A stretch of 64,000 bases of DNA from CADEED01 sp035286365 (GTDB lineage Bacteria > Pseudomonadota > Gammaproteobacteria > Steroidobacterales > Steroidobacteraceae). The notes under the pieces were generated by a model. It was given only the letters and a program-made list of their open reading frames with translations, made no database searches and had not been told where the DNA came from. The position numbers were made by a program, and so were the translations under genes. The stretch is from the NCBI GenBank assembly GCA_035286365.1, contig DATHJZ010000108.1:36224-100223 (forward strand), given 5' to 3'. Each line of letters begins with the position of its first letter. Position 1 is the stretch's first letter. Shown piece by piece: positions 1 to 9,391 of this stretch.

Positions 1-760
1 GGCGGAATTCGTCGACGCGTTCGCCGAGCGCGTAGCGATGCAGCACGCCGTCGTCCTGGCCGATGGACAGGCCCGCGGTCCAGCGCGTGTCAAAAGAAAA
101 GAACGGGCGTTCGATGTCGAACGAGCTGCTGTTGCCGTCGTCGCTGTCGGCATAACTGGCCGCGCTGGTCCAGCGCGAACCGAGGACGTTGGGGTCCTTC
201 CACTCGAACGTCGTCGAGGAACGCTCCGCATTGCTGCTCGATCCGATCGACAGGCGCTTGCCCATCCCGAGCACGTTGTAGTCGTCGAACTCGACGCTGG
301 TACTGTTGGCGCCGCCCTTGCGGCCGAACGACAGCCCGGGACTCATCGTCCAGACATCGGAGGCGGTGACTTCGACGTCGACCACGCCATCGTGAAAAGC
401 GACGGCGCGCACTTTCGGCTCGCGGATGTAGCGCAGCCGGCGCAGCGTGCGTTCCGTTTCCGTAAGCACACGTTCGGAGAACAGGTCGCCTTCGGCGAAC
501 AACAATTGGGCGCGCAGCACGGACTCATGCGTGTCGATGTGCACGCGGTTCGCGAAGCGATACAGCCGCTTGTTCTCGCCCGGCTTCGTCGTATCGAAGA
601 TGTCACCGACGTTGACGAAAATGGCGCCGATGCGCGCCTGCGCGCCCTCGAGCTCGGTGGCAGAAGGAAGGGTTGGCGCAATCTCGACCGCAACTGCCGG
701 TACGCAGGAGAGGGCGAGGAAGACCGCGCAGGCGGCTACCGCAGGTTTGGGCAGGGGCAT
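1..760 (-). CDS. Omp85 (BamA/TamA-like) outer membrane protein, N-terminal part
   Basis: The leftward reading from the ATG at 758-760 stays open for 253 codons to the window edge, so the 3' end is missing. The product starts with a signal peptide of about 25 residues ending AVAVE, then a module with POTRA character (residues about 40-130, including LLFAEGDLFSERVLTETERT, the usual helix after a 'G-D-x-F' turn, and a final strand pair). From about residue 135 come alternating amphipathic strands with DDYNVLGMGK and DPNVLGSRW, which resemble the start of an Omp85 barrel. Omp85 proteins insert or translocate proteins or lipids at the outer membrane. Only one POTRA-like unit is visible, fewer than BamA's five, so a TamA-like or specialised member is more likely than BamA. 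It is divergent from the ECF sigma gene. Confidence 0.7.
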   Translation of the reverse strand, partial: MPLPKPAVAACAVFLALSCVPAVAVEIAPTLPSATELEGAQARIGAIFVNVGDIFDTTKPGENKRLYRFANRVHIDTHESVLRAQLLFAEGDLFSERVLTETERTLRRLRYIREPKVRAVAFHDGVVDVEVTASDVWTMSPGLSFGRKGGANSTSVEFDDYNVLGMGKRLSIGSSSNAERSSTTFEWKDPNVLGSRWTSAASYADSDDGNSSSFDIERPFFSFDTRWTAGLSIGQDDGVLHRYALGERVDEFR

Positions 761-787
761 GGGCGTAAGACGGGGCGCCGGCGCTCC

Positions 788-857
788 ATCAATCGCGGGC
801 GGCCAATGTTTTCCAGATAATTGGCCCGTAAGGCTTTTCCCGCCGGTTGCGATTGAT
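788..857. repeat. Nested inverted repeats in the divergent Omp85/sigma promoter region
   Basis: Two inverted repeats are nested: an outer pair of perfect 9-base arms ATCAATCGC (788-796) and GCGATTGAT (849-857), and an inner pair of 7-base arms GGCCAAT (801-807) and ATTGGCC (820-826). They lie in the 130-base gap between two divergent starts, where an operator or looping site would be expected. No function is shown. Confidence 0.35.
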
Positions 858-890
858 TGTGGTGGCAGGCGCCGTCTAACCTGCGAGCCG

Positions 891-1481
891 ATGGAAGACG
901 ATCGGCTGGTAGAGCGGCTGTTGGCGCGCGATGAGGCCGCCCTGCGCGAATTTTTCGACGAGTATTTCGGGCGCCTTTATCGCTTCGCCTTCGCGCGCCT
1001 GCGCGGCGATGCGGCACTGGCGGAAGACGCGGCCCAGGCCTCGATGATTCGCGGCCTGCGCGGATTGGCGGGTTTTCGCGGCCAGGCCAGCCTGTTTTCA
1101 TGGCTGGCGCAGATCTGCCGCAACGAGATTGCCGACTCGCTCGAAAAATCGGCGCGCATCGCGGCTCATACGACGAGCCTGGATGCGGCGGGGGCAGCAC
1201 GCGACGCCGCACATGCGGTCGCGGACGCGGATGCCGGCGGCGAAGTACCGCTGGCGCGCGGCGAGAGAATGAAGGTCATCCGCCAGGTGCTCGACGAGCT
1301 GCCCGGCAGGTACGGAGAGATGCTGGAACTCAAATATATAGAGGAGTGGGAGGTCGAACGCATCGCCACGCGTGTCGGCCTGTCGTTCGAAGCGACCCAG
1401 TCGCAGTTGCAGCGGGCGCGGCTCGCGTTTCGCTCTGCGCTGCAGGTGCGCGGCATGGCCGTGCAGGATCTGCTGCCATGA
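891..1481 (+). CDS. ECF-type RNA polymerase sigma factor
   Basis: A 196-residue sigma-70 family protein of extracytoplasmic-function type. Region 2 is at about residues 10-80 (EYFGRLYRFAFARL, then a GFRGQASLFSWLAQICRNEI stretch matching regions 2.3-2.4) and region 4 at about 130-185 (VLDELPGRYGEMLELKYIEE, then an HTH ending FEATQSQLQRAR). I chose the ATG at 891 because region 2 begins right after it; upstream in-frame codons are not sigma-like. Its stop overlaps the next start as ATGA. With FecR and a TonB receptor following, it should direct transcription in response to an outer membrane ligand signal. Confidence 0.88.
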   Translation: MEDDRLVERLLARDEAALREFFDEYFGRLYRFAFARLRGDAALAEDAAQASMIRGLRGLAGFRGQASLFSWLAQICRNEIADSLEKSARIAAHTTSLDAAGAARDAAHAVADADAGGEVPLARGERMKVIRQVLDELPGRYGEMLELKYIEEWEVERIATRVGLSFEATQSQLQRARLAFRSALQVRGMAVQDLLP

Positions 1482-2458
1482 CAGAACTCGACGACGAAAG
1501 AGAAACCGCCGCCTTGTTAGGCCAGCTCAAGGCCGAGCCTTCTGCGGCCGCGCGCGAGCTGGCCTTTGCGAAGCTCAGCCAGGAATTCCACGCGGCCCCT
1601 GCGCGCGCGTTTTCTTCCACGCGGCGCTGGGCCGTGGCCGCCGCGGTGGTGGTCGTGGTGGCCGGCGGCATGACCTGGCAGGCGCTGCAACCCACTGCGG
1701 TAGTAGCCAGACTCGAAGCACTGGACGGGTCGCTCGTCTCGCACGGCGCGCACTGGTTCAGCGGCGACACGCGGCCGCGTGCCGGTGCGGTGTTGTCAGC
1801 CGGCGATTCGCTGACCGTTTCAAATGACAGCGGTGCGTTGTTGCGCCTCTCGCCCGACCTCACGGTGCGGCTCGCGGCCGGCACGCATGTGCAGCTCGGC
1901 AGCCCGGAAGAAATCGAGCTCAGCGTGGGCGAAGCCTTTGTCGATGCCACGCCCGGCGCCCGCGAGCCGCTGCGCCTCGTTACGCCACACGGCGTGGTCA
2001 CACATCTGGGCACGCAGTACCTGGTGCGCTCCGAACGGAACGAGATCGAAGTTTCCGTGCGCGAGGGCAGCGCGCAGCTCAAGAGCGGACAGGCCACTAC
2101 GGTTGCCGCCGCCGGTGAATGGATGTTGCATCGTGACCGCGACGGCGGCATTCACACGGGCAGGTTGCCACCGGATGACGCACGCTTTGACTGGATCGCG
2201 GCCCTGCCGACCGGATTCAAACTAGATGGAGCGACGCTCGGCCAGTTCCTGACGTGGTTCCATCGCGAAACCGGCCTTGCGCCGATTTACGCCGAGGGCC
2301 TCGACGGCGGACACTTGGGCGCAGTGCAACTCAAAGGCTCCATCGAAGATCTCGAGCCGCTCGAAGCCTTGAGCCTGGTTCTCGCAACCGCCGACCTCGC
2401 CTGGCACCGCGACGGTGAGAAAGTGATCATTGAGCGACGTTCGGCCAACGCCGGCTGA
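1478..2458 (+). CDS. FecR-type anti-sigma factor / transmembrane sensor
   Basis: 326 residues. A cytoplasmic N-terminus (about 1-45) that would hold the sigma factor is followed by a single membrane segment (about 49-68, AAAVVVVVAGGM) and a periplasmic FecR domain (about 85-215, with LGTQYLVRSERNEIEVSVREG). The C-terminal part (about 240-320, TLGQFLTWFHRETGL onwards) resembles an STN/DUF4974 fold. In FecIRA-type systems this protein passes the signal from the TonB receptor's N-terminal domain to the ECF sigma factor. It overlaps the sigma gene by 4 bases and abuts the receptor gene. Confidence 0.87.
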   Translation: MTELDDERETAALLGQLKAEPSAAARELAFAKLSQEFHAAPARAFSSTRRWAVAAAVVVVVAGGMTWQALQPTAVVARLEALDGSLVSHGAHWFSGDTRPRAGAVLSAGDSLTVSNDSGALLRLSPDLTVRLAAGTHVQLGSPEEIELSVGEAFVDATPGAREPLRLVTPHGVVTHLGTQYLVRSERNEIEVSVREGSAQLKSGQATTVAAAGEWMLHRDRDGGIHTGRLPPDDARFDWIAALPTGFKLDGATLGQFLTWFHRETGLAPIYAEGLDGGHLGAVQLKGSIEDLEPLEALSLVLATADLAWHRDGEKVIIERRSANAG

Positions 2459-2462
2459 TTCA

Positions 2463-4751
2463 TTGAAAGCGCGCTTAGTCGCGCTACTGGCAACCTGCGC
2501 GCTGTTCACCGGCAACGCGTGGGGCATTTCCGCGGGCCAGCCACTCTCCGCCGCACTCGACGAACTGCAGCGCAGCGGTCTGCGCGTCGTCTATTCCTCC
2601 GCGCTGGTCACGCCCGACATGCGCGTGTCGCAGGACCCTGGACGCGGCGCCCCGGAAGACATCGCGCGCATTCTATTGGGCGAGCACGCCCTCGCGCTCG
2701 CACCGGTGCGGCCCGGCGTCTTCGCGGTGGTGCGCGCCGGTGCTGCCGAGACGCCCGCACCGGCGCAGGCTCGGCCGCAGGTCTCGGCGGAAGAAGAGCC
2801 GCTCGAGGAAGTCGAGGTGTTCGCCAGCCGCTACCGCGTTGCGCCCCGCAACGATGCAGGCGCGGCCGAGCTCAAGCGCGAAGACATCGAGGCGTTGCCG
2901 GGTCTCGACCAGGACGTGTTGCGCGTCACCAAGTACCTGCCGGGAACGGCGACCAATGGCGTCTCGTCGCGGCCCTACGTGCGCGGCGGCCGGCAGAACG
3001 AGCTCGGGGTCTACTACGACGGCATCCCGCTGTTCGAGCCATTCCACTTCAAGGACTTCCAGGGGTTGTTAGGTGTGCTCGATCCGGCGGTGGTCGGCAG
3101 CCTCGACTTCTACAGCGGCGTTCTGCCGGCGCGCTTCGGCGACCGGCTCTCGGGCGTGCTCGACATCGTGCCGCGTGCCGCCGGGGCCGACGACACCTGG
3201 ATCTTCGGCCTGTCGCCGCTGTTCGCCTCGGCCGTGACCAGCGGTCGCTCCGACCGCCGCGACATCGAGTGGCTGGGCGCCGCGCGCGCCAGCGTCGTGG
3301 GCCTGGTGCTCAACGATCTCGACCAACGCGTCGGGGATCCGGATTTCACCGATGCACTGGCGCGCTTCGCGATGCCGGTGGGCGAGAAGGGCAAGCTCAT
3401 TGCCGGGTGGATGCTGCTCGACGACTCGCTCGATTTTCATCGCGGCGACGACAGCGAGATAGCACGCGCCAGCTATCGCGACGGTACCGAATGGGTGCGC
3501 GGCGAGTTCGACCTCGACGACACGCTGAATCTGCGCGCCGCGTTGTCGCACACCGAGCGGCACACCACGCGCCGCGGCTCCATCGCGCGCAACAACGCCG
3601 TCGGCAGCGTCGATGACGTGCGCCGCCATGATGCCACCACGGCGCGCGTGGAATTGCTGCGGCGAGCCGGCAATTCGCAATGGGTCGCCGGTATCGAAGC
3701 CCAGAACTACGCCTCCGAATACGAATATCGCGGCGACGCGACCTTCGATCCGCGCTTCGCCGCGGCGTTCAACCGCACAGACTTCGCGTTCGAGCAGAAT
3801 CTCGATGTCGGGGGCGACGCGTACGCTGCCTATCTATTTGATTCCTGGGACGTGACCGACGCATTGACGCTGAGTGCCGGCCTGCGCTGGGATGCGCAAC
3901 GGTACGATGGCTTCAGCGATTCGCAGCTGTCGCCGCGCCTCGCGCTCGAGTACGAGCCGAATGACCGCTGGCGGCTGCGCGCCGCGCTCGGCCGCATGTA
4001 CCAGGCCGAGCGTCCCGACGAGCTGCAGATCCAGGACGCCGAGGCCATCTTTCACCCCGTTCAGCGTGACGACCAGGCAGTGATCAGTGTCGAGCGGCGC
4101 TTCGGGAGTGACTGGTCGGTGCGCACGGAGGCATTCCAGAAGCGCATCGCCGATCCGCTGCCTATCTACGAAAACCTGCTCGACGCCCTGGTACCGCTGC
4201 CCGAGCTCGAGGTCGATCGTGTGCGCGTGGCGCCGCGCGCTTCGATGGCCTATGGGGTCGAGTCCACATTGCGCTGGCAGCCCGCCGAGCGCTGGGCAGG
4301 GTGGATGGCGTACAGCTGGACGGAATCGGAGGATGAATTTCCCGGGTTCAAGCGCGCGCGCACCTGGGATCAGCGTAACGCGGTGAATGCGGGCCTGTCG
4401 TGGATCCGCAGGCCCTGGCAATTGTCGGGCACCGTGCAATGGCGCAGCGGCTGGCGGCGCAATGTGCTCGATCTCGTCGATCCCGCCACCGGCGAACTCG
4501 CACTCGAGCCGCGCAATTCGCGCGCGTACCCGCGCATGATTTCGATCGATCTGCGCGCCACCTGGACTTTCCCGCTGCCGGCGAGCGCGCTGCACTTCTA
4601 CGTCGACATCGGCAATGCCGGCAACCGTCAGACACCGTGCTGCACCGGGTACACGCTGACCGAAAGCGACGGCGCCTGGTCGCTGCTCCAGGACTACGAC
4701 AGCACCTTCCCGCGCTACGTGTTGTTAGGGGTGAACTGGGAAATTCCCTGA
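2463..4751 (+). CDS. TonB-dependent receptor with N-terminal STN signalling domain
   Basis: I start this gene at TTG 2463, which gives a clean signal peptide (KARLVALLATCALF, cleavage after NAWG); an in-frame TTG at 2430 would add 11 residues overlapping fecR. After the signal comes an STN domain (about residues 22-95, AALDELQRSGLRVVYSS), a TonB-box-like segment (LEEVEVFASRY), a plug domain with RPYVRGGRQNELGVYYDGIP, and a beta-barrel ending in an aromatic-rich strand. Length 762 residues. STN-bearing receptors act as transducers: ligand binding is relayed to FecR. The ligand cannot be told from sequence. Confidence 0.87.
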   Translation: MKARLVALLATCALFTGNAWGISAGQPLSAALDELQRSGLRVVYSSALVTPDMRVSQDPGRGAPEDIARILLGEHALALAPVRPGVFAVVRAGAAETPAPAQARPQVSAEEEPLEEVEVFASRYRVAPRNDAGAAELKREDIEALPGLDQDVLRVTKYLPGTATNGVSSRPYVRGGRQNELGVYYDGIPLFEPFHFKDFQGLLGVLDPAVVGSLDFYSGVLPARFGDRLSGVLDIVPRAAGADDTWIFGLSPLFASAVTSGRSDRRDIEWLGAARASVVGLVLNDLDQRVGDPDFTDALARFAMPVGEKGKLIAGWMLLDDSLDFHRGDDSEIARASYRDGTEWVRGEFDLDDTLNLRAALSHTERHTTRRGSIARNNAVGSVDDVRRHDATTARVELLRRAGNSQWVAGIEAQNYASEYEYRGDATFDPRFAAAFNRTDFAFEQNLDVGGDAYAAYLFDSWDVTDALTLSAGLRWDAQRYDGFSDSQLSPRLALEYEPNDRWRLRAALGRMYQAERPDELQIQDAEAIFHPVQRDDQAVISVERRFGSDWSVRTEAFQKRIADPLPIYENLLDALVPLPELEVDRVRVAPRASMAYGVESTLRWQPAERWAGWMAYSWTESEDEFPGFKRARTWDQRNAVNAGLSWIRRPWQLSGTVQWRSGWRRNVLDLVDPATGELALEPRNSRAYPRMISIDLRATWTFPLPASALHFYVDIGNAGNRQTPCCTGYTLTESDGAWSLLQDYDSTFPRYVLLGVNWEIP

Positions 4752-4786
4752 CGATCTGCCGTCACGATTTACGATAAGGTTGCGGC

Positions 4787-5263
4787 ATGGACAAACCCAA
4801 TCTCAACATCGTGCGCGCCGCCGACATCGCGGCGCATTCGCAGCAGTTCTCCCATCCGTGGAATCCCAACTCGGAGATGCACGGGACGCAGCTGGGCTTG
4901 AGCGTCGGTCTGAAGCGCACTGGTGTGAATTTCATGCGCGTGCCGGCCGGCAAGGAGGCATACGTCTACCACTCGCACCGGCACGAAGAGGAATGGATTT
5001 ACCTGCTGTCAGGGCGCGCGATCGCGACGATCGACGGCGCGGATTACGAGATCGGCGCCGGCGATTTCATCGGCTATCCCACGCCGTCGGTGGCGCACCT
5101 GATGCGCAATCCCGGGCCGGAAGACCTCGTCTATCTATCGGGCGGCGAGCATCTCGATTTCGACGTCGCGGAATTCCCCACCCTCGGCAAACGCATGGTG
5201 CGCAGCGGCAAGCAGGTCGAAATCTTCGACGATTCTGACGTGCAGGCGTTCGGACCGCTGTAG
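4787..5263 (+). CDS. Cupin-domain protein
   Basis: 158 residues forming one small beta-barrel cupin. The metal-site motif is HSHRHEEEWIYLLSG (about residues 63-77), with the second cupin motif around FIGYPTPSVAHLMRN. Such single-domain cupins bind a metal and often a sugar or small acid; no specific substrate is indicated. It starts 35 bases after the TonB receptor and may be transcribed with it. It is convergent with the following SDR gene. Confidence 0.8.
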   Translation: MDKPNLNIVRAADIAAHSQQFSHPWNPNSEMHGTQLGLSVGLKRTGVNFMRVPAGKEAYVYHSHRHEEEWIYLLSGRAIATIDGADYEIGAGDFIGYPTPSVAHLMRNPGPEDLVYLSGGEHLDFDVAEFPTLGKRMVRSGKQVEIFDDSDVQAFGPL

Positions 5264-5273
5264 TCCGCCCGAT

Positions 5274-6383
5274 CTAGCCCGCCGTCTGCTTCGCCTTCCA
5301 GGCCGCGAGTACCGTGGCTTCCTTGTCGGCGGCGATGCCGGCCTTGAGCTTGGTGCGCTCCTCTTCGGGGCGCGTCAGGTGCCAGGTCAGCGTGTCGTCG
5401 ACGGTCTTCTTCAAGGGCGAGATCTTCAATCCTTTCGCGAGCGCCGCCTTGTTGCTGGTGCCGGCGAATGCGGCTTCGTCGCCCTTGGCCGGCAGCCAGA
5501 CGGGCATTTCGCCCCACGGTTCAACTTTCTGTTCTTCGAGAAATTCGGCGGGCAGCCAGGTCGCGCTCGGGGGAGTCGCCGGCTTCGCCTGTTTGTTAGC
5601 GGCGGCAATGCTGGCGTCGGTGAGCTCGCCAAACTTGAACTCGTTGACGTTCGACACGAGGTTGTAGGTACCCATGACGCGTTCCTCAACGGCCTTGAGC
5701 GTGAACGCGGCGAGATCGCGCACATCGATGATCTGGAATGCGTCGGTGGGCGCGCCGGGTGCGATGAACTCACCGCCGCGTGCGGCGCGCGCCGGCCAGT
5801 ACGTGAACCGGTCGGTGTTGTCGTCGGGGCCGACGATGAGGCCGGGCCGGATGACGGCGGTGCGGCCGGGCAGGGCCTTCGCCACTTCCTTCTCGCACAG
5901 CGCTTTCAGCGGACCATAGGTTTCGCCATCCACCTTCTCGACGGTTTCGTCGGCGAGTTTGCCCACCGGCGAATTCTCGTCGCGCGGCTCGCTGAAATTC
6001 GGATACACCGAGATCGACGAGACGAACACATAGTGCTTGACGTTGGGCGCCAGCAGTTCCGCCGACGCGCGCACGTGGCGCGGCACATAGCCCGAGTTGT
6101 CGATGACCACGTCCCATTGGCGATTCTTCAGCCCGTCGATCTGTCCATCGCGATCGCCCTTGATGCGTTCGACGTCAGGGTAGCGATCGGTCTTGGTCTT
6201 GCCACGATTGAAGAATGTGAGTGTGTGGCCGCGCTCGAGAGCCAATGCCGTCATATGCAGGCCGATGAAGCGCGTGCCGCCGAGAATCAGGATCTTCATC
6301 GGCTTGATCTTGCGGCTCCAGGCGGGCAGTGCGGTGGAAACGGCGCCGGCCGCAGCCAGCGTGAGCAGTGTGCGACGCTTCAT
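5274..6383 (-). CDS. Exported NAD-dependent epimerase/dehydratase (extended SDR-like)
   Basis: 369 residues. The N-terminus has a Tat-like leader (KRRTLLTLAAAG, cleavage near LPAWS), then a Rossmann nucleotide-binding motif LILGGTRFIG (about residues 31-40). Active-site-like segments follow, including VFVSSISVYPNF with a Ser and a Tyr, although the canonical YxxxK lysine is not clear: YGPLK in ETYGPLKALCEKEVAK is the likely equivalent. Proteins with this architecture are found near sugar-processing genes but their reactions are mostly unassigned. It lies just upstream of the S9 peptidase gene's end, in the same direction (21 bases). Confidence 0.78.
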   Translation of the reverse strand: MKRRTLLTLAAAGAVSTALPAWSRKIKPMKILILGGTRFIGLHMTALALERGHTLTFFNRGKTKTDRYPDVERIKGDRDGQIDGLKNRQWDVVIDNSGYVPRHVRASAELLAPNVKHYVFVSSISVYPNFSEPRDENSPVGKLADETVEKVDGETYGPLKALCEKEVAKALPGRTAVIRPGLIVGPDDNTDRFTYWPARAARGGEFIAPGAPTDAFQIIDVRDLAAFTLKAVEERVMGTYNLVSNVNEFKFGELTDASIAAANKQAKPATPPSATWLPAEFLEEQKVEPWGEMPVWLPAKGDEAAFAGTSNKAALAKGLKISPLKKTVDDTLTWHLTRPEEERTKLKAGIAADKEATVLAAWKAKQTAG

Positions 6384-6404
6384 GAGATCTCCTCCGCCTT
6401 CTGA

Positions 6405-8462
6405 CTATTGTGGGCCGGGCGCGGCATAGGTTGCGACCCAGTCGTGCACGGTCTGGTACCAGAACAGCGAGTTCTGCGGCTTCAGCACCCAGTGGTTCTC
6501 ATCCGGGTAGTACAGCAGCTTCGACGGCACGCCGCGCTTCTGCAGGGTATTGAACAACTGGATGCCGTGATTGAGCGGCACGCGCAGGTCGAGCTGATTG
6601 TGAATCACGAGTGTCGGCGTGTTGAAGTTGCCGGCGAAGGTGTGCGGCGAATATTTCGCGAACTCTTCGGGCTTTTCCCAGTAGTTGAAGAACCGTTCGG
6701 TTTCCGCGCCGTAGTCGGAACCCTGTTGCGCGAACATGTCGTAGACCGCGGCGTGCGCCACCAGCGCCTTGAACGGATGCTTGCGGCCTAACAAGGTCGT
6801 GGCGAGGAAGCCGCCGTAGCTGCCGCCCGCGGCCACCATGCGTTCGCGGTCGATGAAGGGCTTTGCCATCAGCCACTCCGCCGCCTTGATCGTGTCTTCG
6901 TACGGCAGGCTGATCCAGTCCGGGTTGATCGAATCGGTGAAGTCGTTGCCGAAGCCGTTCGAGCCGTGGAAGTTGTGCCAGGTCACCACGTAGCCCCAGC
7001 TCGCGAAAACCTCCGCGTTCCAGCGCCACTGCAGGCCTTCGGTCATGGAGTTGTGCGGGCCGCCGTGCAGCAGCATCATCAGCGGGTATTTCTTCGTCGC
7101 GTCGAAGCCGGGTGGATAGACGATCCACATCTGGATGTCGGCGTCCCGTGCACCCTTGTAGGTGACGCTTTCCACCTTGCCCTGATCGAGCGCGGCGAGC
7201 GCGTCATCGTTGAACGTGGATAGTTTGACAGGCGCGCCGCGCGGCGCGAGCGACACCAGCGTCGGCGGTTCGATGAAGCTTTGCCGGATCGCGACCAGCG
7301 CCTTGCCATTGCGCGACAGCGCGAGACCTCCGAATGAGGATTCCTGCGTCACGGCCGCCGGCTTTCCGCCGTCGAGCCGGAAGCGATACACGCGGCGCGT
7401 GCCGGCGTCGTCGATCGTTCCCAGCAAGGTGCGCGAATCGCGTTCCCAGGTGAGGCCGCTGACGGAGCGATCCCAGTTCTCGGTGAGCCCGACGGTGGTG
7501 CCCTTGGCGCGGTCGAACAGCATGAGGCGCGCGCGATCGCCGTAAAACGTCGGGATGCGCTGCTGCGTGTAGACCAGCCGGCGGCCGTCGGGGCTGTAAC
7601 GCGGCGAATCTTCGTCGGCCTTGTTGTCCGCGGAGATGTCGCGCGCCGGCTTGCAGCCGCAGGTAGGCAGCAGGATCACATCGAAGTTGGCGCCGAGGCC
7701 GGTCTTGTCGACGTTCGCCGTGAATGCCACTTCCAGGCCGTCGGGAGATATGTCGTACGAAAAGGTATCGACGTCCTGCTTCGACAGGTGATAACCCGAC
7801 ATGCGGGTGATCGCGGCCGGCTCGCCGCCGTCCATGCCGATCGAGAACAAATGCGGTTCGGTGTCGTCCAGGTAATGATCGAAATACGAGATCGGCGACC
7901 GGGTCCAGACGCGCGCGCTCATCTTCGTGGACTCGCGCTCCTTCTTGCGTGCCGCCTGGTCCTCCCAGCGCACCAGGTCCGGCCACACGTCGCTCACGAA
8001 GGCGATCCGGGCGCTGTCGGGAAACCACTGCGGCACCGACGCGCCGGTGGGCAGATTGGTGACGCGGCGCGCTTCGCCGCCGTCCACCGCGATGACGTAG
8101 ATCTGGCTCTCGGTGTCGTCGCCGCGCCGTGAGACGAACGCGATCCACTTGCCGTCCGGACTCACCGTGGCCTGCGTGTCGCTGGCCTGGTCGCTGGTGA
8201 GCTGGCGTGCGGCTCCGCCGGCCACCGGCAACAGCCACAGGTCGGTGAGCCCCTTGTTCTCGGCGACGTCATACGTGGTGACCGGGACGATCGCCAGCTT
8301 GCCATCGGGTGTGATCGAAGGATCGCCGAGGCGTTTGAGCGTCCACATCTTCTCCGCGGTCATCTGCCGCGGATTGGGCGGCGCGGGAGTCTGTGCGAAC
8401 GAGGCGGTGGTCAGTGTGAGTACGAATGCGAGCGCGATCGACGAGGTCTGTGCAAGACGCAT
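6405..8462 (-). CDS. S9 family prolyl oligopeptidase / acylaminoacyl-peptidase
   Basis: 685 residues from the ATG at 8460-8462, which begins a good signal peptide (SSIALAFVLTLTTASFAQ); the upstream ATG at 8519 would put 19 charged residues in front. The N-terminal half is a beta-propeller of TolB/DPP-IV type with repeated SPDG and SPDGR segments. The C-terminal alpha/beta-hydrolase half has the nucleophile in GGSYGG (Ser548), Asp625 in QLDLRV and His657 in DENHW. It should be a periplasmic serine peptidase cleaving short peptides, perhaps dipeptidyl or acylaminoacyl. All catalytic residues are intact. Confidence 0.9.
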   Translation of the reverse strand: MRLAQTSSIALAFVLTLTTASFAQTPAPPNPRQMTAEKMWTLKRLGDPSITPDGKLAIVPVTTYDVAENKGLTDLWLLPVAGGAARQLTSDQASDTQATVSPDGKWIAFVSRRGDDTESQIYVIAVDGGEARRVTNLPTGASVPQWFPDSARIAFVSDVWPDLVRWEDQAARKKERESTKMSARVWTRSPISYFDHYLDDTEPHLFSIGMDGGEPAAITRMSGYHLSKQDVDTFSYDISPDGLEVAFTANVDKTGLGANFDVILLPTCGCKPARDISADNKADEDSPRYSPDGRRLVYTQQRIPTFYGDRARLMLFDRAKGTTVGLTENWDRSVSGLTWERDSRTLLGTIDDAGTRRVYRFRLDGGKPAAVTQESSFGGLALSRNGKALVAIRQSFIEPPTLVSLAPRGAPVKLSTFNDDALAALDQGKVESVTYKGARDADIQMWIVYPPGFDATKKYPLMMLLHGGPHNSMTEGLQWRWNAEVFASWGYVVTWHNFHGSNGFGNDFTDSINPDWISLPYEDTIKAAEWLMAKPFIDRERMVAAGGSYGGFLATTLLGRKHPFKALVAHAAVYDMFAQQGSDYGAETERFFNYWEKPEEFAKYSPHTFAGNFNTPTLVIHNQLDLRVPLNHGIQLFNTLQKRGVPSKLLYYPDENHWVLKPQNSLFWYQTVHDWVATYAAPGPQ

Positions 8463-8614
8463 GGAGTTCCCGAAAGTGGTTTGGCGCCATTGTTCTGATG
8501 GGGCGCTAATGAGTGCCATTCTGACGATGCGCGATTTGTCGAGGCAAGCTTTTCCGTATCGCCTCGCCTCGGTGTCCCTTCGTTCAGGCGAACGCCGGTG
8601 GGAGAATCTCCGCC

Positions 8615-9391
8615 ATGAAAGACGCGCCGCACGAGAATTATCGACTCAACGAGCACGAGCAGCCCGTCGGATTCGACCTGCCCGGCTGGAAATCTCCGCC
8701 GTTTCCGCCGCACGCGACGCTGCCGGGTCGCTATTGCCGGCTCGAGCCGCTCAATGCCGGAAAGCATGCCGCCGACATTTTCGACGCACAGGCCGACGAC
8801 CCGCAGGGCACGCGCTGGACATATTCATTCCACGGTCCGTATTCGAATTTCGCCGCGTACGAGGATTGGGTCAGGGGCACGGAGAGCTCGCGCGACCCGC
8901 AGTTCTACGCCATCGTCGATGCGGCGAGCGGACGCGCCGTGGGCAGCTGCGCCTACATGCGCATCGACCCCGCGCACGGCGTGATCGAGGTGGGCAACAT
9001 CTACTTCTCGCCGCGGCTCGCGCAAACGCGCGCCGCGACCGAGGCCATTTTCCTGGCTGTGGCCAATGCCTTCGCGCTCGGCTATCGCCGTTTCGAGTGG
9101 AAATGCGACAGCTGCAATCTGCCGTCGCGCCTCGCGGCCACGCGGTTCGGGTTCACGTACGAAGGCATGTTCCGCCAGGCCATCGTCAACAAGGGGCGCA
9201 ATCGCGACACCACCTGGTTTGCCATCATCGACCGCGACTGGAACGGTGGCCTCAGGGACGCCTATCTACGCTGGCTCGATCCGTCCAATTTCGACGCCGC
9301 CGGCGTACAGAAGCTGCGCTTGTCCGCGCTCACCGCGCCATTCGTGCAGCGCGACTCGGCCGACGCATCGCCGCCGCTAGAGAAACGCTGA
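8615..9391 (+). CDS. GNAT family N-acetyltransferase (RimJ/RimL-like)
   Basis: 258 residues. After a charged lead the protein matches the Acetyltransf_3 fold: RYCRLEPLNAGKHA (strand 1), ASGRAVGSCAYMRIDP (strands 3-4), GVIEVGNIYFSPRLAQTRAATEAI (acetyl-CoA-binding strand and helix) and CDSCNLPSRLAATRFGFTYEGMFRQAIVNKG, a typical end of the family. Members acetylate protein N-termini, aminoglycosides or small amines; the substrate is unknown. The last 15 bases overlap the convergent hydrolase gene. Confidence 0.85.
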   Translation: MKDAPHENYRLNEHEQPVGFDLPGWKSPPFPPHATLPGRYCRLEPLNAGKHAADIFDAQADDPQGTRWTYSFHGPYSNFAAYEDWVRGTESSRDPQFYAIVDAASGRAVGSCAYMRIDPAHGVIEVGNIYFSPRLAQTRAATEAIFLAVANAFALGYRRFEWKCDSCNLPSRLAATRFGFTYEGMFRQAIVNKGRNRDTTWFAIIDRDWNGGLRDAYLRWLDPSNFDAAGVQKLRLSALTAPFVQRDSADASPPLEKR

